From contig BCIO01000002.1 of the NCBI GenBank assembly GCA_001599975.1, positions 3,607,883 to 3,671,882 of the forward strand: 64,000 bases of DNA, read 5' to 3'. Numbering within the stretch: position 1 is the stretch's first letter; each line of letters begins with the position of its first letter. A model generated the notes under the pieces. The model did no database searches. It was not told the DNA's origin and saw only the letters and a program-made list of their open reading frames with translations. Origin of the DNA: Cystobasidiopsis lactophilus. Its lineage: Eukaryota > Basidiomycota > Agaricostilbomycetes > Agaricostilbales > Chionosphaeraceae. Positions 43,548 to 57,000 of the stretch are shown here, in pieces. The position numbers were made by a program, and so were the translations under genes.

Positions 43548-45002
43548 TCAGATGTCCTTTCTCAACGCTAAGCCGACACGCTTGCCAGGCGTCTCTTTGT
43601 CTCCGTGGCTTAGAACAAGATAATGGCCTACCATTACGAGGTCAGAGTTTGGCATCTTCAAATCGCAAGACTCACTCTGAATAAAGGCGTCGCCCAGCAC
43701 CTGCAGGTCTTGAAATCAATATGAGGGAAACGGCCATTAATCCAGAAAGGACACCGACAAAGAAGTTCTGCATTCCACCTTGAACGCTGCTAATGCAGTC
43801 GCCTTGGAAAGTTTTGTGGGGAAAGTCGGCTTTGGGAAGGAGCCAGGGGTGACCGCCAATCTCAAAGTTCAAGTCAAAGGGCGATGGAAAGCATGGGATC
43901 CGCCATGTCGAGGAAGTGGCATCGTAGGTGGCGCCCGGGATGCCAGAGTTGACTCGCGCAGCGACCTTGTCCGTCAACAGTATCAGCGTCTAAAACGTAC
44001 ATCAGATCGTTCAATAAGGTACAACGAGGAAGCGAACCGTTCCAGTGTCAAAGATGACACGCCGCGGCTCGGTTGACCCCAGCAGCTGGCTGCCCAGAAT
44101 GGAAATGCCTTCGATGGACGTTCCCCTATCAACACTAGGGTTGAGCAAGGAGAATTGATGAAACATTTTCTCGCGACCCACCAGTATAGAGAACTGGTCA
44201 CTGGGATCCAGGAGATCTCGCCCTTCACGTACTGGCGGTTAACTTGGCCAAATCTATACTCGCCACCGAATCCGTCCCGCCCTCGTTCTAGCGCCACGCC
44301 GACCAGGGGGTGCTCTAAGAGCCCTTGCGATATCATGGAGTCGAAGAGCGTTTGTGTTCCAGGCACTGCTGCCACCATCGCTTGCGCCAATCCGACCAGC
44401 CCATCGCGGGCAAAGTGCGCTGAATTGCTGACATTCGTGATAATGGCTATCGCTTGCTCGATCTGAACCGTCGGTCTGCCCACCTGCACAACGTCCTGTG
44501 CCGCAAACCCTTCGACCACTGGCCCGGTGTTGCCATAGGCGGCGGCGAAATGGTAGTCGGCCTTCTCGAAGCTGGTGGACGTTGAGTAATTGTATGGCTG
44601 CTGACCGGGGTTTTGGCAGTCAGGGCAAGCTGGATCAAAGACAACTAAATCGGCGCTGCCACTGTCCAGGACCACCTGCAACTTCTGGGGCGGGCTTCCG
44701 AGATCCAGATCGCTGTACCAGGCGTTGACGGACGTAGAAGATACAGGTGTAACAGTTGAAATCCCCCAGCCGGCGTCGAATAGGGTTGCAAGAACTGGGA
44801 GTTGAACAGAGATTGGCCCAATCTGAACAGAATTGCTGCCAAGTCGAAGGCCGAGCTGACGTCTGGTGTGCGGCGGAAGGTTAACAAACTTGCTCTGCTG
44901 CAAGAAGGGCAGGATTGGCAAAACGAAGTCGCTGTCATACCGCAAAGGGATGACGATGTCAGCCAGCGCCGCCGAAATGAGCAACGCCAATACGACCAAC
45001 AT
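43548..45002 (-). CDS. Secreted pepsin-type aspartic protease
   Basis: From ATG 45002 (signal peptide MLVVLALLISAALADIVIPL) to stop 43548-43550. The first exon contains the N-lobe: NAWYSDLDLGSPPQKLQVVL, catalytic LDSGSADLVVFDP, flap region YHFAAAYGNTG and DGLVGLAQ. Introns then join SSLYW to GTSIEGISILGSQLLG, RRVIFDTGT (second catalytic Asp, D-T-G-T) to TLILLTDKVAARV, and FFV to DLQVLGDAFIQS and HYLVLSHGDKE. Both catalytic Asp motifs are present only in the spliced form. The propeptide carries TRRQLGLRLG. The first motif is D-S-G-S where D-T-G-S is commonest; both are active in fungi. It digests extracellular protein; it is divergent from a chitin deacetylase gene. Confidence 0.92.
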
Positions 45003-45677
45003 GGCGGTGGCTGCTTGTAAGAATGATTACTCTGCACCAGCATGATCAGGTCGCCGAAAAGAGCCAAGCAAAGCCTGTAACAGGAGCTGTCCATCATGCG
45101 CATTGAGGAATTGTTCTGGTGGCTCGTAGACTCCTGTTGTCTCTCCTCTGGTCTCGCGGCGTTGCTTGGCTATAACCACCAGAGCGTGTTCGTGTCCTCT
45201 TATGTAGGCACGCTGGGATCATCGCCAACAACCTCGACCTCTTGGCATAGACGTTCTGCCTGTGTCGGCGGATTGCGGGTTTGTCGGAGCCGCTCTTGCC
45301 ATCTCGCGCTATATATGGCATGTTTTACCGCACGAGGTTGCTGATGGACATCCTGTTGGTCGCCGACACCAAAAAAAGCAGGCGCTCGTCGGCTTTGGCC
45401 GCGTGCAGGTTGACCGAGATTCTACCGCCACCCTGTTGACCTCCGTGCCGGGATGTCGCTCTGTTGTCTTTTCGGCTCTCATCTCACCCAATCTTATTTT
45501 TCCAAAACAAAACAGCCAACAAGGAGTCTGCTTCCGTTGCTTGCACCTGCACCAGTACAAACAACTCTTAGCGGACTCCGATCTCACGCGGTCTCCATTG
45601 ATTGGGGATCCAAAGCGGCCACTTGTTCTGCTCTAAAATAACAAGCCTCACACTCATTTCCCAACACCAAAGCCGAC
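45003..45677. promoter_or_regulatory. Divergent promoter region (aspartic protease / chitin deacetylase)
   Basis: A 675-bp spacer between two start codons of secreted-protein genes. A TATATAT element lies at about 45309-45315, some 360 bp before the deacetylase ATG. Shared control is possible but not shown. Confidence 0.4.
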
Positions 45678-47807
45678 ATGACTTCCTTCGTGTCTTCCGC
45701 TCTTTACCTTGCTGCTCTGCAGCTCTTGTTTGCTGGTCAAACACAGTCAGTGGCCCCTCCATCAACATTGCTTCGGTTGGCTGACCTTTCTTCCCGCAGC
45801 GCCCAATCCACGGATTGCAATGGCAACGCTCTGGCGGCAGCTTCTGTGTATGTTCGCCATCTCTATTATGCAAGGCTTCTCCTTATACACCATCGCAGCC
45901 TCCAGGGCTACCCGGCCCCTTTTGCGGTCGCCAACATCCAAAAGGGCGACACAGAGGCGCAAGCCCTTTTCAATGCCATCATGGCGACGAACTCCTCCAC
46001 CCTCAACTATGCGCCAACGCGATGTAAGACCCTTGTCTCTGTCGTCTCGGCTGAGCTGACGACTGTATTGCAGGGTCGAACGGGAATTTGGTCACAAACT
46101 ACAATTACAGTGCGTCAAGCTTGAGGCAAAGAGATTTAGCCCCATCCTAATTATCCTGCAGATGTGGACCCTAACTGCTACTGGACGGAGAGTGGCTGCA
46201 CATCGCCAAAAGCACCGGGCTTGCCGGACGACTTGTACTTTTGCCCAGAAGCGTCCACCTGGGGGCTATCGATAGTGAGGCTTCATATCAAGGCCCGAAA
46301 TAATCCCCTCTAAACCCGAATATCAGGACGATGGGCCAACCTGTGCTCACAATGCTCTTTGTATGCTCTTCCTCCATGCCTTTACCATCCCACACTAAAC
46401 CTCTTGCAGACGACGATCTTGCTGCAAACAACCAACTCGCCAGCCTGTACTACATTGGGTCGAATGTGATGAACTACCCGGCAGAAGCCCAAAAAGGCTA
46501 CCTAGGCGGTCGTAAGCGACCCCTCACTCTTCATCTCAGACTGACGACCCTGTCTAACCTTCCTCGTGCGACCTGCAGATCAAGTAAGTCGACACAGACG
46601 GTGCATTTAAATTTCACTGTATTCATCTCCTCGTAGATCTGCGTCCACAGCTGGAGCCACCAATGTGGGTTCACTCGGCGGCTCTGCAGAGGTTGTTGGC
46701 TGATCCAGGGCTGCACAGACACCACCAGCCTGACCAACGAACAAGTCTTCGCCGAGCTTTACTACACCAAAAAGTGAGTCTTTTGCCCAACTGATCGCGT
46801 GGCGGTACGCCGAGCTGGCTTTGGCAGGCTGATCAAGCAAGTCACCGGTGGCTCGACCCGGTGCTGGCGGCCGCCATACGGCGATGTTGATGGTAGGCGT
46901 TTCAAAGAGAGACAGGCAACAGTTCAGCTTACACCGGGATGCCAGATCGTGTCCGCTTCTTCGCAAACGCTTTGGACCTCCAGTGAGTCGTGCCATAGCT
47001 TTCATTGCTGGTCGCTCTGAACCCTGCTTCAGAACTCACATTTGGAACCACGACACCGATGACTGGGAAGCCGCACAAACGGGGACTGCTGTGGTCGTCA
47101 AGAACTACCAATCGATCTACAACGCGGATCACTCGACCTCTGGCTTCGTCGTCTTGACCCACGAGGTGGATTCCTTGACTTGCGGCCTTTTGGTATCACA
47201 GTACGCCCTTTCACAATATCTTTTCGTCGAGTGGGCCTAATCTCAATTGTCTGACCAGATACCCGAACATGAAAGCCAACTTCAAGCACATCACCCCGGT
47301 GGCAACCTGTAACAGTGCGTTGGCTTTGGATTACGTTCTAGCCGTCTTTTATCTCATAAATTGTTGGCAGACGAGACTGTGATTTGGGGCGAGCCCAGCG
47401 AGCCGGCATTCGTCGACTTTGCGGATTATGCTGCAGGCATCCGACCAGCAAACCGGTCTGCTACCAACTTCTGGAATACAGATGACCCTGTCTATGTAAG
47501 TGCCATTGCTCTTCGTTCGTGTGGCGAGGTCAGGCACTAACCCTCAGACATTCAGCTGGGTACAGGTGTCGCTGCTCGACTTCAGCCTGCCAGTGCCACT
47601 GCAGTCTCTTCAACCGGGCCACCCGCACCTACCAGTGCGCCAACTTCAGCGGCCACTGGCAAGCCCGGCGGGACCACTTCCGCTCAGGTGCCGTCCATCT
47701 CGATTGGCCCCGTCCTGGTTGTGTCCACTTCCTCCAGCGCTATGCCCACCGCCATCGCGTCTCTGTCACTCGCCCTCGCACCACTTCTGTGCCTATTCCT
47801 GCTGTAG
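45678..47807 (+). CDS. Chitin deacetylase-like polysaccharide deacetylase, GPI-type tail (copy 1)
   Basis: Signal peptide MTSFVSSALYLAALQLLFAG, then many exons. NodB-domain motifs are intact in the spliced frame: WGLSIDDGPTCAHNAL (catalytic Asp and metal Asp), ICVHSWSHQY (metal His, H-S-x-x-H), RCWRPPYGDVDDRVR, HIWNHDTDDW and VVLTHEVDSLT. After the domain comes a Ser/Thr/Pro/Ala-rich stalk and a hydrophobic end, ASLSLALAPLLCLFLL, as in GPI-anchored fungal Cda proteins. The enzyme converts cell-wall chitin to chitosan. To keep the G-H-Q-I-C-V-H motif open, a 5-nt exon (46579-46583, ATCAA) must be used between introns 46512-46578 and 46584-46636. A paralogue follows in tandem, sharing the block CAHxALYDxLAxNNQLASLYYIG. 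Confidence 0.9.
46579..46583 (+). other. 5-nt microexon of chitin deacetylase copy 1
   Basis: The exon ending GGCGGTC (to 46511) is followed by GTAAGC...CTGCAG, then ATCAA, then GTAAGT...CGTAG, then ATCTGCGTCCAC. Only inclusion of ATCAA keeps the conserved G-G-H-Q-I-C-V-H reading; skipping it shifts the frame and reading through meets a stop. Copy 2 has the same residues (GHQVCVHTWSHHY) with the first three codons uninterrupted. Confidence 0.65.
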
Positions 47808-48407
47808 ACGTTGTAGACCAAGGCGGTCAAACCTTGAGGACATTATTTATAGGGCTCGATACCAACCGGGATCACATACTGTAGACACTTCACCATCTAT
47901 TGCATTGGAAGAGACCCCGTACATCATCGCAAATGCGATTTTCCAAAGGGACGCCACCGACTCCTTGCAGTTGGCTCCTGGCAGCTCCCGCCTTGGCGCG
48001 TCTGAACGGTGGCGCTTGGCATCCAAAGCCTCCCGTCCTCCCGTTTGCGCAGTCTCTTTCTCCGTGTACGACCTCTATCTATTGCCTATAGCATGCTGTG
48101 AGCGTAACGCCCCAGATGTCGCGTGAATATTGGCTTCCGTCCTCGCCACGCTGCCAAATGGGCGCGGGTCAGGGCAGCTCAGCCGGCGTCGATCTTCGAG
48201 CCGTCTTCACCGCCTTCGCTCTTGCTTGCTCGACGACTTCTGGCCTCTGGGTGCTCTTGCTGACGAACCAATAAAGCAACTCCTTTTCACAAAGAACCGT
48301 AACAGCAATCACGAGGGTAGAGAGGGGACGTGCTCGATCTGCGACCAACGAAGAGTTTTCCCAGCTTTCTTCCCGTCCTACCATCTCGGCCTCCTTCTCA
48401 CTCCCTT
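47808..48407. other. Intergenic region between the tandem deacetylase genes
   Basis: About 600 bp holding the 3' region of copy 1 and the promoter of copy 2. No coding exon recognised. Confidence 0.45.
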
Positions 48408-50339
48408 AATGTCTGTCTTGGTTCCGTTCCTTGCCGTCCTTTTGCGCGTCGTCTCCGTCCAAGGGTGAGCGAATAAGGCTTGGGGCGCTGTTCGAGAGTG
48501 CACGGTTCTGATGTGGTCTTGCGCGACGACCAAACAGACAAGTCGCTTGCGATGGCAGCTACCTCCCCGAAGCTTCAGGGTTAGTCTTATGGGAGCGTTC
48601 GCAGCCCTCAGCCGGCTCGAAAAGGCTGATCAATGGCCAAAAATACCAGGCTGGCCGGCAACTATCCCGCAACGTTCCAAATCGCTGATCTGATGCCTGG
48701 CGACACTGACGCTCAAGCTTTGTACCAAAAACTGCTTGCCACCAACGCGCCGGCCCTCCAATTCGCTCCCAGCCAACGTGAGTGTGGACTCCCCTATCTC
48801 GGACTTGCTTCGCGGCTCTCTTACCCGACGTCCTCGCAGTGGCGAAAGGCATCCCAGTCCTTACCGGTTACGACTATCGCAATGATCCCAACTGCTGGTC
48901 AGTCCGACTGGACGCATGCTGCCCAACCTGAAACTAATTGCAACTTTCTTTCATAGGTGGTCGGCAACCAATTGCTTTCAGCCCAAGCAAGATGAGCTGC
49001 CCGACGATTTCCAGCACTGTCCCAGCCCACAGACTTGGGGACTCTCCATCGATGACGGCCCGACGTGCGCTCACGGTGCACTGTACGTTTTTGGCTCCCG
49101 TCTCAAATTCTCCTTTGCCATTCCCTGAACGCCAATACCGATAGGTACGACGAGCTTGCCCAGAATAACCAGCTGGCGTCCCTTTACTACGTAAGGCCGT
49201 GCCGCTTGTTCTCAGTGCTAATTAAACCCAAACCGCTACGTATACAGATCGGAACGAACGTCTACCAGTGGCCGACCGAAGCGCAACGCGGCTATCTGGC
49301 AGGCCACCAAGTCTGTGGTGAGTGCAAAGTCAAAGAGAACGCCAATGTCTTTACCCTGACACCACATCAGTCCACACCTGGAGCCATCACTACTCGACGT
49401 CGCTCACGAACGAGCAAATGTTCTCTGAGTTGTACTACACCAAGAAGCTCCTGAAGGAGGTCCTTGGCGTGTCAGTGCGCTGCTGGAGGGTGAGCTTTGC
49501 CTATTCGAGATCCCCGCAAGCCTCGCTGATGGCGCCTTGAAGCCTCCCTATGGCGATGTGGACGACCGAGTGCGAACCATTGCCGACTTCTTGGACTTGC
49601 GAGTGAGTTCACCACCCTGTCGCTTTCCATCTCTGTTCACAGGACGACATCCAGACCCACATTTGGAATCACGACACTTTTGAGTGAGTTTGCGCCTCCA
49701 AAACTAGGCTTGAGCACAACTCAAATGAAAATAGCGCCGAGCACGCTGGCCTTGGAGTCGCCACCATCCAGAAAAACTACCAGGACATCTTCCAGACCGA
49801 CCACTCAACCTCTGGTGTCATTGTTCTGACGCATGAGGTGGATCAGTCAACGTGCGACCTCTTGACCCAAGAGTGAGTTCATTCCAGCACGCCTGGCAAC
49901 CATCAAACTCACAGCTTCTCTCAGGTACCCCAACATCAAGTCCAACTACGAATTCGTGACCCCCGTGTCGACCTGCCAAAACGACACCGTCATCTTTGCG
50001 GAAAGCGGCGCGCCGCTGTTCGTGGACTTTGATGACTACACGCAAGGGAAGCGGGGTGCCAAGCGGTCGAGCGCCAACTTCTGGAAGTCTGGCGATCTCG
50101 TGTTCATGAACGACTCCGACGGTCCAAGCGGAGCAAGCAGCAGCGCCTCGACTCCCGTCTCCACGTCCATGGCGTCGACTCCAACGTCCGCGCCAGCCTC
50201 TTCTACCATCAACCTCAGCAGCGTGATTGTCGGCAAGCAATCGCAGGCTGTATCAACCTCCTTCGGCATTTCCAATCGCGTGGCGGGCCACCTCTTTCTC
50301 ACCTTGACTTTCGCCCTGGGCCTGGGCCTTTGGCTTTGA
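48408..50339 (+). CDS. Chitin deacetylase-like polysaccharide deacetylase, GPI-type tail (copy 2)
   Basis: Signal peptide MSVLVPFLAVLLRVVSVQG from ATG 48408; stop 50337-50339. The mature N-terminus (QVACDGSYLPEASG) and a propeptide-like region precede the NodB domain: WGLSIDDGPTCAHGAL, HQVCVHTWSHHYSTSLTNEQ, RCWRPPYGDVDDRVRTIADF, HIWNHDTF and VIVLTHEVDQST. The C-terminus is Ser/Thr-rich and ends in a hydrophobic segment LFLTLTFALGLGLWL, the GPI-signal pattern. About ten short introns, several at the same codons as in copy 1, showing that copies arose by duplication of an intron-bearing gene. Function: chitin to chitosan deacetylation at the wall. All metal and catalytic residues are present. 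Confidence 0.92.
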
Positions 50340-50642
50340 CGATAGAGCAAGCGATGACGATCAAAACGCATCGAGCTGGTCCTTGGTGCGAAATAGACAT
50401 TTTTGGGCATTTTGGTGACTCTCGGACACTGTCAGCAACCACCACCTCACTCGTACCTATACCTACCAACCGCCAGTATAATTCCTTCACTACGATCACC
50501 CGCACGAGCGTTGACACGCACACACTGAAATCTGAACTCACGGACACTTTTCTGACTCGCACTCGTCGCAACAAAGGGACAGCCGAGGTGGACCTTTCGC
50601 TCTCGGAGCGAAGAATTGCAAAGAAGGCAAATGTCCTCACCC
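50340..50642. other. Convergent intergenic region
   Basis: A 303-bp spacer between the stops of chitin deacetylase copy 2 (+) and the orphan gene (-). Nothing recognised. Confidence 0.45.
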
Positions 50643-52057
50643 TCAGTCCCACTCTGGCTGATACGGCAAGTTCTTCTGCTTAGCCAGGTGTTCAATGAGG
50701 GCACGCCCGAAGCAGACCGATTGACCCAAGGCTGCCCATCCTCCGTTTGTGTCCAGCGCGAACGGAAATTGCCATGGCCGGCATGGTTCGTTGACGTGGT
50801 GCCATTCCGCCTGGGACATGGTGCAAAGTTGGTAGAAGTCGGGGAGTTGCTGACGTAGAAACGCCAGCGAGAGTACGTCCTTGCAGCCGGCAAAGAGCTT
50901 GACCGAGCGCTCGATGGTGGTGGAGTACCGCAAGAAGGCATCGTACGACTTGGACGCTTGTGCTGATGTTATTGAGTCACTTCCGGTCACCGGTGGCGTG
51001 GGAACTGATTGAGGCGTGGTCGTGTCGTTATCTGCGTCGGCGGCAGCACTAACGGACTGCTTGTTGGCGGCGAGCTGCTTAGCCATCGACTCGTGTAGGT
51101 TCCTTCTATCTTGAACCTGCATGTGCCGGAGGATGAGGGCTTCGAGCAGATCCCTGCGTGGCAGAAAATTTAGTTCCTTGAAAGGGGGAACCAAAAGGTG
51201 AGAGACCCACAAAAGGCTGATTAGGAGATGCCACTGCAGCTTTTCTGCCCGACTCCTGACAAAGCTCAACAGCCCAAAGATGGTCTTCCAGTTTTCCACC
51301 ATGCAGCCCGGCTTGGTCAGTCGCCCTTGAGGATCGGTGCGACCCGACAGCAAATCGTCGCACCAGAAGCTGTAGACGTAAAGCAACACCGAATCCGCTT
51401 GTTCGAGCAAAGAGGTCTCGATTTCCGCTCGGGGTGGGCTTTGGTGGCGTCGCATGCGAGCGTCGCCCGCGTGCTTCAACGTCCGCCCCCGCTCTCGACC
51501 CCTGCCCCTTTTCGTGAGAAAGAAATCGAACGATCTCGTCAAGCACTCACTTTGCAGACAGTTTGCGTAGTTTGTCTTTCGAAAAAGACTCGATTGGCTC
51601 GAAAGGTGGAAGCTCGATGGTTGGCGGCGCGGGCGGAGGTTGAGGTTGCGGCTGAGCAGCGCTACCGGTGCCCATCTCTTCATCCACTGGGACCATTTCC
51701 TCTTCTGGAGAGCCCATAGCATCCTCGGACGGCCTGTCCGACGACCACTTTCAATGCGCATGAAGGTTGGATTCAGCTTCGGACCGCCTACCCTTCCGCT
51801 TGAGCGACAGCCTCAAGAGGGTCCCGCCAGTCGCTTAGATCTAATGGCGGCAGCGTAGGAGATACTGGCAAAGGGTAGGACAGGAGGACCTCGTGCACTT
51901 CTTTCAAGTACTGAGGACGAAAGGCGTGAGAGCGGCTCAGCGAAGGGAGAGGCGGAATGCGCGTTACCTGCAGCGCGTGAGGCGCCATGGTTGTCTGCCC
52001 CTTCTTGGTCGTGACTTTAGCGGTCTTAGCATTCCCTTTCCGCACAATAGCTGCCAT
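50643..52057 (-). CDS. Uncharacterised conserved-looking protein, orphan
   Basis: From ATG 52057 (MAAIVRKGNAKTAKVTTKKG, basic) to stop 50643-50645, with about four introns. Exons give YLKEVHEVLLSYPLP, EEEMVPVDEEMGTGSAAQPQ (acidic, Pro-rich linker), IELPPFEPIESFSKDKLRKL, EIETSLLEQADSVLLYVYSF, DLLEALILRHMQVQDRRNL, AFLRYSTTIERSVKLFAGCK and, at the end, FPFALDTNGGWAALGQSVCF. The pattern is of a mainly helical protein with a variable linker. I do not recognise a family. Splice boundaries are approximate; the frame between about 51,400 and 51,760 is probably partly intron. Confidence 0.5.
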
Positions 52058-52234
52058 GTTGGACGAGGAGGGAAGACCCTTGCCGCAGCGAGAAGCTTGG
52101 CCGAGGCCGCGGCCCGCAGAGGCTCAACAACCTTGGGGCAGGAGTCGCCACCGGCAAGAGGTCAGAGGTCAAGGACGGGTGTAATGCTTCTATGAGTGCA
52201 GGTCTAGTTATGCAAGGATTATGTAGTGATTTCT

Positions 52235-53398
<1,164 letters not shown>

Positions 53399-54097
53399 TT
53401 TGTTGAGCTGAGAGGTGGATGAGGAAGAAAGAAGTCCGAATGGGAATGATGTCTGCGGTAGGCAATGACGTTTGAGCTTGCCAAATCCTCGACGCTCGTG
53501 AAATGAAAATCGAGCCGAAGGCCAGCGAGGACCGTAGAAAGAACCTTTGCGTTTTGAGAATTCCAAGTTTTGTACATTCGGAAGCCTTATGGGGGGAGAG
53601 TGAAAGGAGCTCGCAAGGCTCGCCGAAAGGTGTCGTGGAATTTACATGCCGGTTCGCTCCCGCTCTTCAAAGTCGCCGCCCTCTTGACACAACAAGGACC
53701 AAGCGACAGGAGAGACGGTGCCCAGCGACGTGAAGGGCGGAAGGCGTCCCGAAAAAAAATGCTGACAATGGAAATGGGGGTTTTTGGCAGAGCTCGTAAA
53801 AAGTCGAGGCTGCCTTTTGTACACACAAGTAGACAACAGGGTTGGTGTAGGGCGCGGCGGGAGAAGGGGGAGGGTGGATAATGAAGGAGGGAAGGCCATA
53901 GGACCAAACGAGGTAAGTGGCGATGCCGAACAGTGAGAGACCATGGTTGAAGGAGGAAAGCCGATGTTGGGTATGAGATGCGGTAAAGAGCTTTTGTTGG
54001 CAAATTAAGAGGAAGGGGGGTGGGGCCCTTTCGTTTTTATCTTAAAGAGGTTGGTGATTCTTCGTCTAGGTTTGTTGATGTTGGAAACGAGACTGGT
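53399..54097. other. Intergenic, upstream of the SDR gene and 3' region of the Pumilio gene
   Basis: About 700 bp between two minus-strand genes, with CT-rich minus-strand sequence. No gene or RNA seen. Confidence 0.45.
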
Positions 54098-57000
54098 TTA
54101 CAAGAAGGGTGCATAAGCACTTGGGGGCTGGGAGACGGCGCCAAAGGTGTTGCTGGGGAAGCCGTTGCCGAGGTACTGAGCATCGCCGTAAGGGCGCTGG
54201 CCAAAGTTGTCGGGCATGACCGGCGCGTTTTGGAAGGCCATCTGCGGGAAAGCGAAGCCGCCCGTCATAGGATAGTTGACAGGGAAGCGGTTGCTGGGAG
54301 GGGCAGCGCGCTGGATACGAGCAGCGATACGCTTGCCATATGGAGTCTGCAAACTTTCGGTATCAGCACTTGATCAGAGAACAGCCGAGGGTAAAACTCA
54401 CGTTGCGAATCATGGGCAGCAATGGACGAATCTGCTGGATAAGCTGCTCTCGCTGAGAAGGTTCTGCATAGTCGCAGGCGGTCTGGACAACATAGTTGGC
54501 GACTAGAAGGGCAATTGTGAATCAGGAAACGGTCACAGGCAAGAGGGAAGCAACCAACAATTATCCTTGACGAGGCGCTCCAGGCGACCACGCTCCAATA
54601 TCTCCGAGATCAACGAACGGCGGCCCTCAGCATCGGCAACGCGGATGCACTGTGGAAGACAGTTCTGAGGATCAGCGGTCCCTGAGCAGGCAAACAGTCC
54701 AGCGCACCTTTTCGATCACATTGGAACTGAACTTGTGGCAGCTGAGGGCGGCGACGTTGCCCCGGAACTGGCGAACGATGGCGTCGACAAAGCGGCGGTC
54801 GAACTCCAAGCAGTATTGAACGACGTAGTTGGAGAAGGGGTCTTGCACCAAGGTCAGGCACTGGTAGGTGATCTCCGTTACGAGCTGGACGCGCTGAGAC
54901 TCGGAGGCGTGGTCAATGCAGCGCTGAAGAACGCAGCAGCCGTGGCGGTGGGTGGCCACTTCGACGCAGTTGGCGGCCACAGCGTTGTAGATGAATTGGT
55001 TGTCCTCGGGCTTCAGGGCGTTGAGGCACTTTTGGATGACATGGTTGCCGTTGAGATCCTTGATGAGGGTGACGACGTGCAAGTTTAGGGCGCTGATCAA
55101 GGTCTGAACCTGGCGCTGGGTCGTCAAGTGGTCGATGAGACGCTGAATAGCGCGAGTGCCGTGGCTGCAACCAACGCTCATGAGGCATCGACGAGCACAG
55201 AAGCTTGGGCATCACTCACATATTCAGCGAGATGTTGACCAGGTCGTCGTGCACGCTGGCCAGCAAGACGTCTTTCTGCTCGTCGGTCGAGTACTCGAGC
55301 AAGCGCTGGGCGAGGTAGTTGCCAAAGCTGTCGACCATGAGCTCGGCAAAGTAAGGGTACACCTCGGCGAAGATCATGTCGCGGTAGACCGGGTTGTTCT
55401 CTTCGAGCTTGCGCTGCAGGAAGCGGCAGCCGTGCTGATCCTTGCACAAGCTGGCCATATCGCCCTGGAAGTCTTCTAGTCGCAGGCCGGCGAACCGGTT
55501 GCCTGTGCGAGTTGGAAGCGACAGTGAGTGAAGTCCTCCGCAGAAAGCAGCAACAACGCACCTTCATCCACTCCACGTTTCTGAGACAAAGAGATGGGAT
55601 CGACAGGAGGAGCACCTCGGCCGCCAAACGATTTTGAGCCGCCGTAAGATCCCCCGCGCTGGCCAAAGCTGCTGTTGAGCTGCCCAAACTCGGACGCGTA
55701 CAAGTCCTGAGAGCCAGAGGACGAGCCAGAGCCGTTCGAGTAGGGCATATAGGCTCCGGGGAACTGTTCATAGCTTGAGTCTTTCGTGTCAAATGGTCAA
55801 GTGCAGAGACGGCCACCAACAGCAGAAGTCAGATCAGCGCCAAAGGGGCCAGTATTGGCAGGCGGCATGAGACCAGACGCTCGTTGAGAGCGGTAGTCTT
55901 CCGCTGGGTTAGAGGGTTGAGCCGAGCCATTGCCCAGCACGCCAACCAGGCCGGCGTGGGTGTTCCAGTTGGCCGAAGGAGAGCTGAGCTCGACGACGGG
56001 GCTGGTGCGGCCGCTGGCATTGCCGGGAGGTGGCAGGGTCCTCGACTGGGAGGGCGACACCGGCGGCTGGATGGGCGACGCAACGTGGTGGACGGGGCCG
56101 CCCGGAGGCGAGTGGCGCGAGTCGAGCGAGAAGCCCTTTTGCTGTTTGGGCACCGAAGGCTTGGCCGTCGCTGCGGGGCTGAACTGGGGCCATTCTGAGC
56201 CTCGGGTCTGGGCGCTCTGGATCTTGAAGCCGTTCGAGCGCGGTGGGGTCTGGGACAATGGCGCTAGATCCAAAGCCGCGGACGAGGCCGAGAGCTGTGC
56301 GCGTGCGAGACTTTAGACAGATATTCGAAGACAAAAGGGATCGACATACACGCACAATGCCGGGGAAGCTGTCTCGTCGGACCAAGATTGGGAACTTGTC
56401 GTCGTCCGTGTTCATGGCCAAGTAGCGGCCACCAAAGCTGGGGTCTGGGTGCCCGTGTCTTCAGTATTGTATTCATAAATAGATAAAAGAATGAGATCAA
56501 GCGCACTGTTGAGTTCCGCCTCCATCTCGTCGTCGAACAAAAAGCTGGTGAGCAAAGGCGCCTCGCCACCCGCTTGAGTTTTTCTGGCCGCTCCTCTGTG
56601 CCATCCGTATCACAAGGAGTCCAACGGACAAAGGGTAGTGAAGGTAACGCACCCGTTCATAGAGAGTTTGCTCATGTTGTCGGCCAGCTTGTACGCATCG
56701 GCAGGAACAGCGGCACCGTGGTCGTCGGCCTCGCTGTCTGAGGGTCTGCGAGAGCCAGGGACGCTCTTGGAGCCGAGCGTGTTGGCGGCGGCGGCGGTGG
56801 CCTTCTTTTGCCTGGCGCCGGAGCCAATGTGGCCATTAGTCGGGTTGAAGGTCGAGACGGGCGAGGTTGGGGCCGTCTTGCCGCCATAGTGCTGGGCCTG
56901 GGAGCTGGAGACGGGCGAGGCTAGGAAGGAGGACATGCCACCAGCGGCGCTGCCGAAGCCTTGGAGGTCGTTGCCCACCGACTTGCTGCGGGGCACTTTG

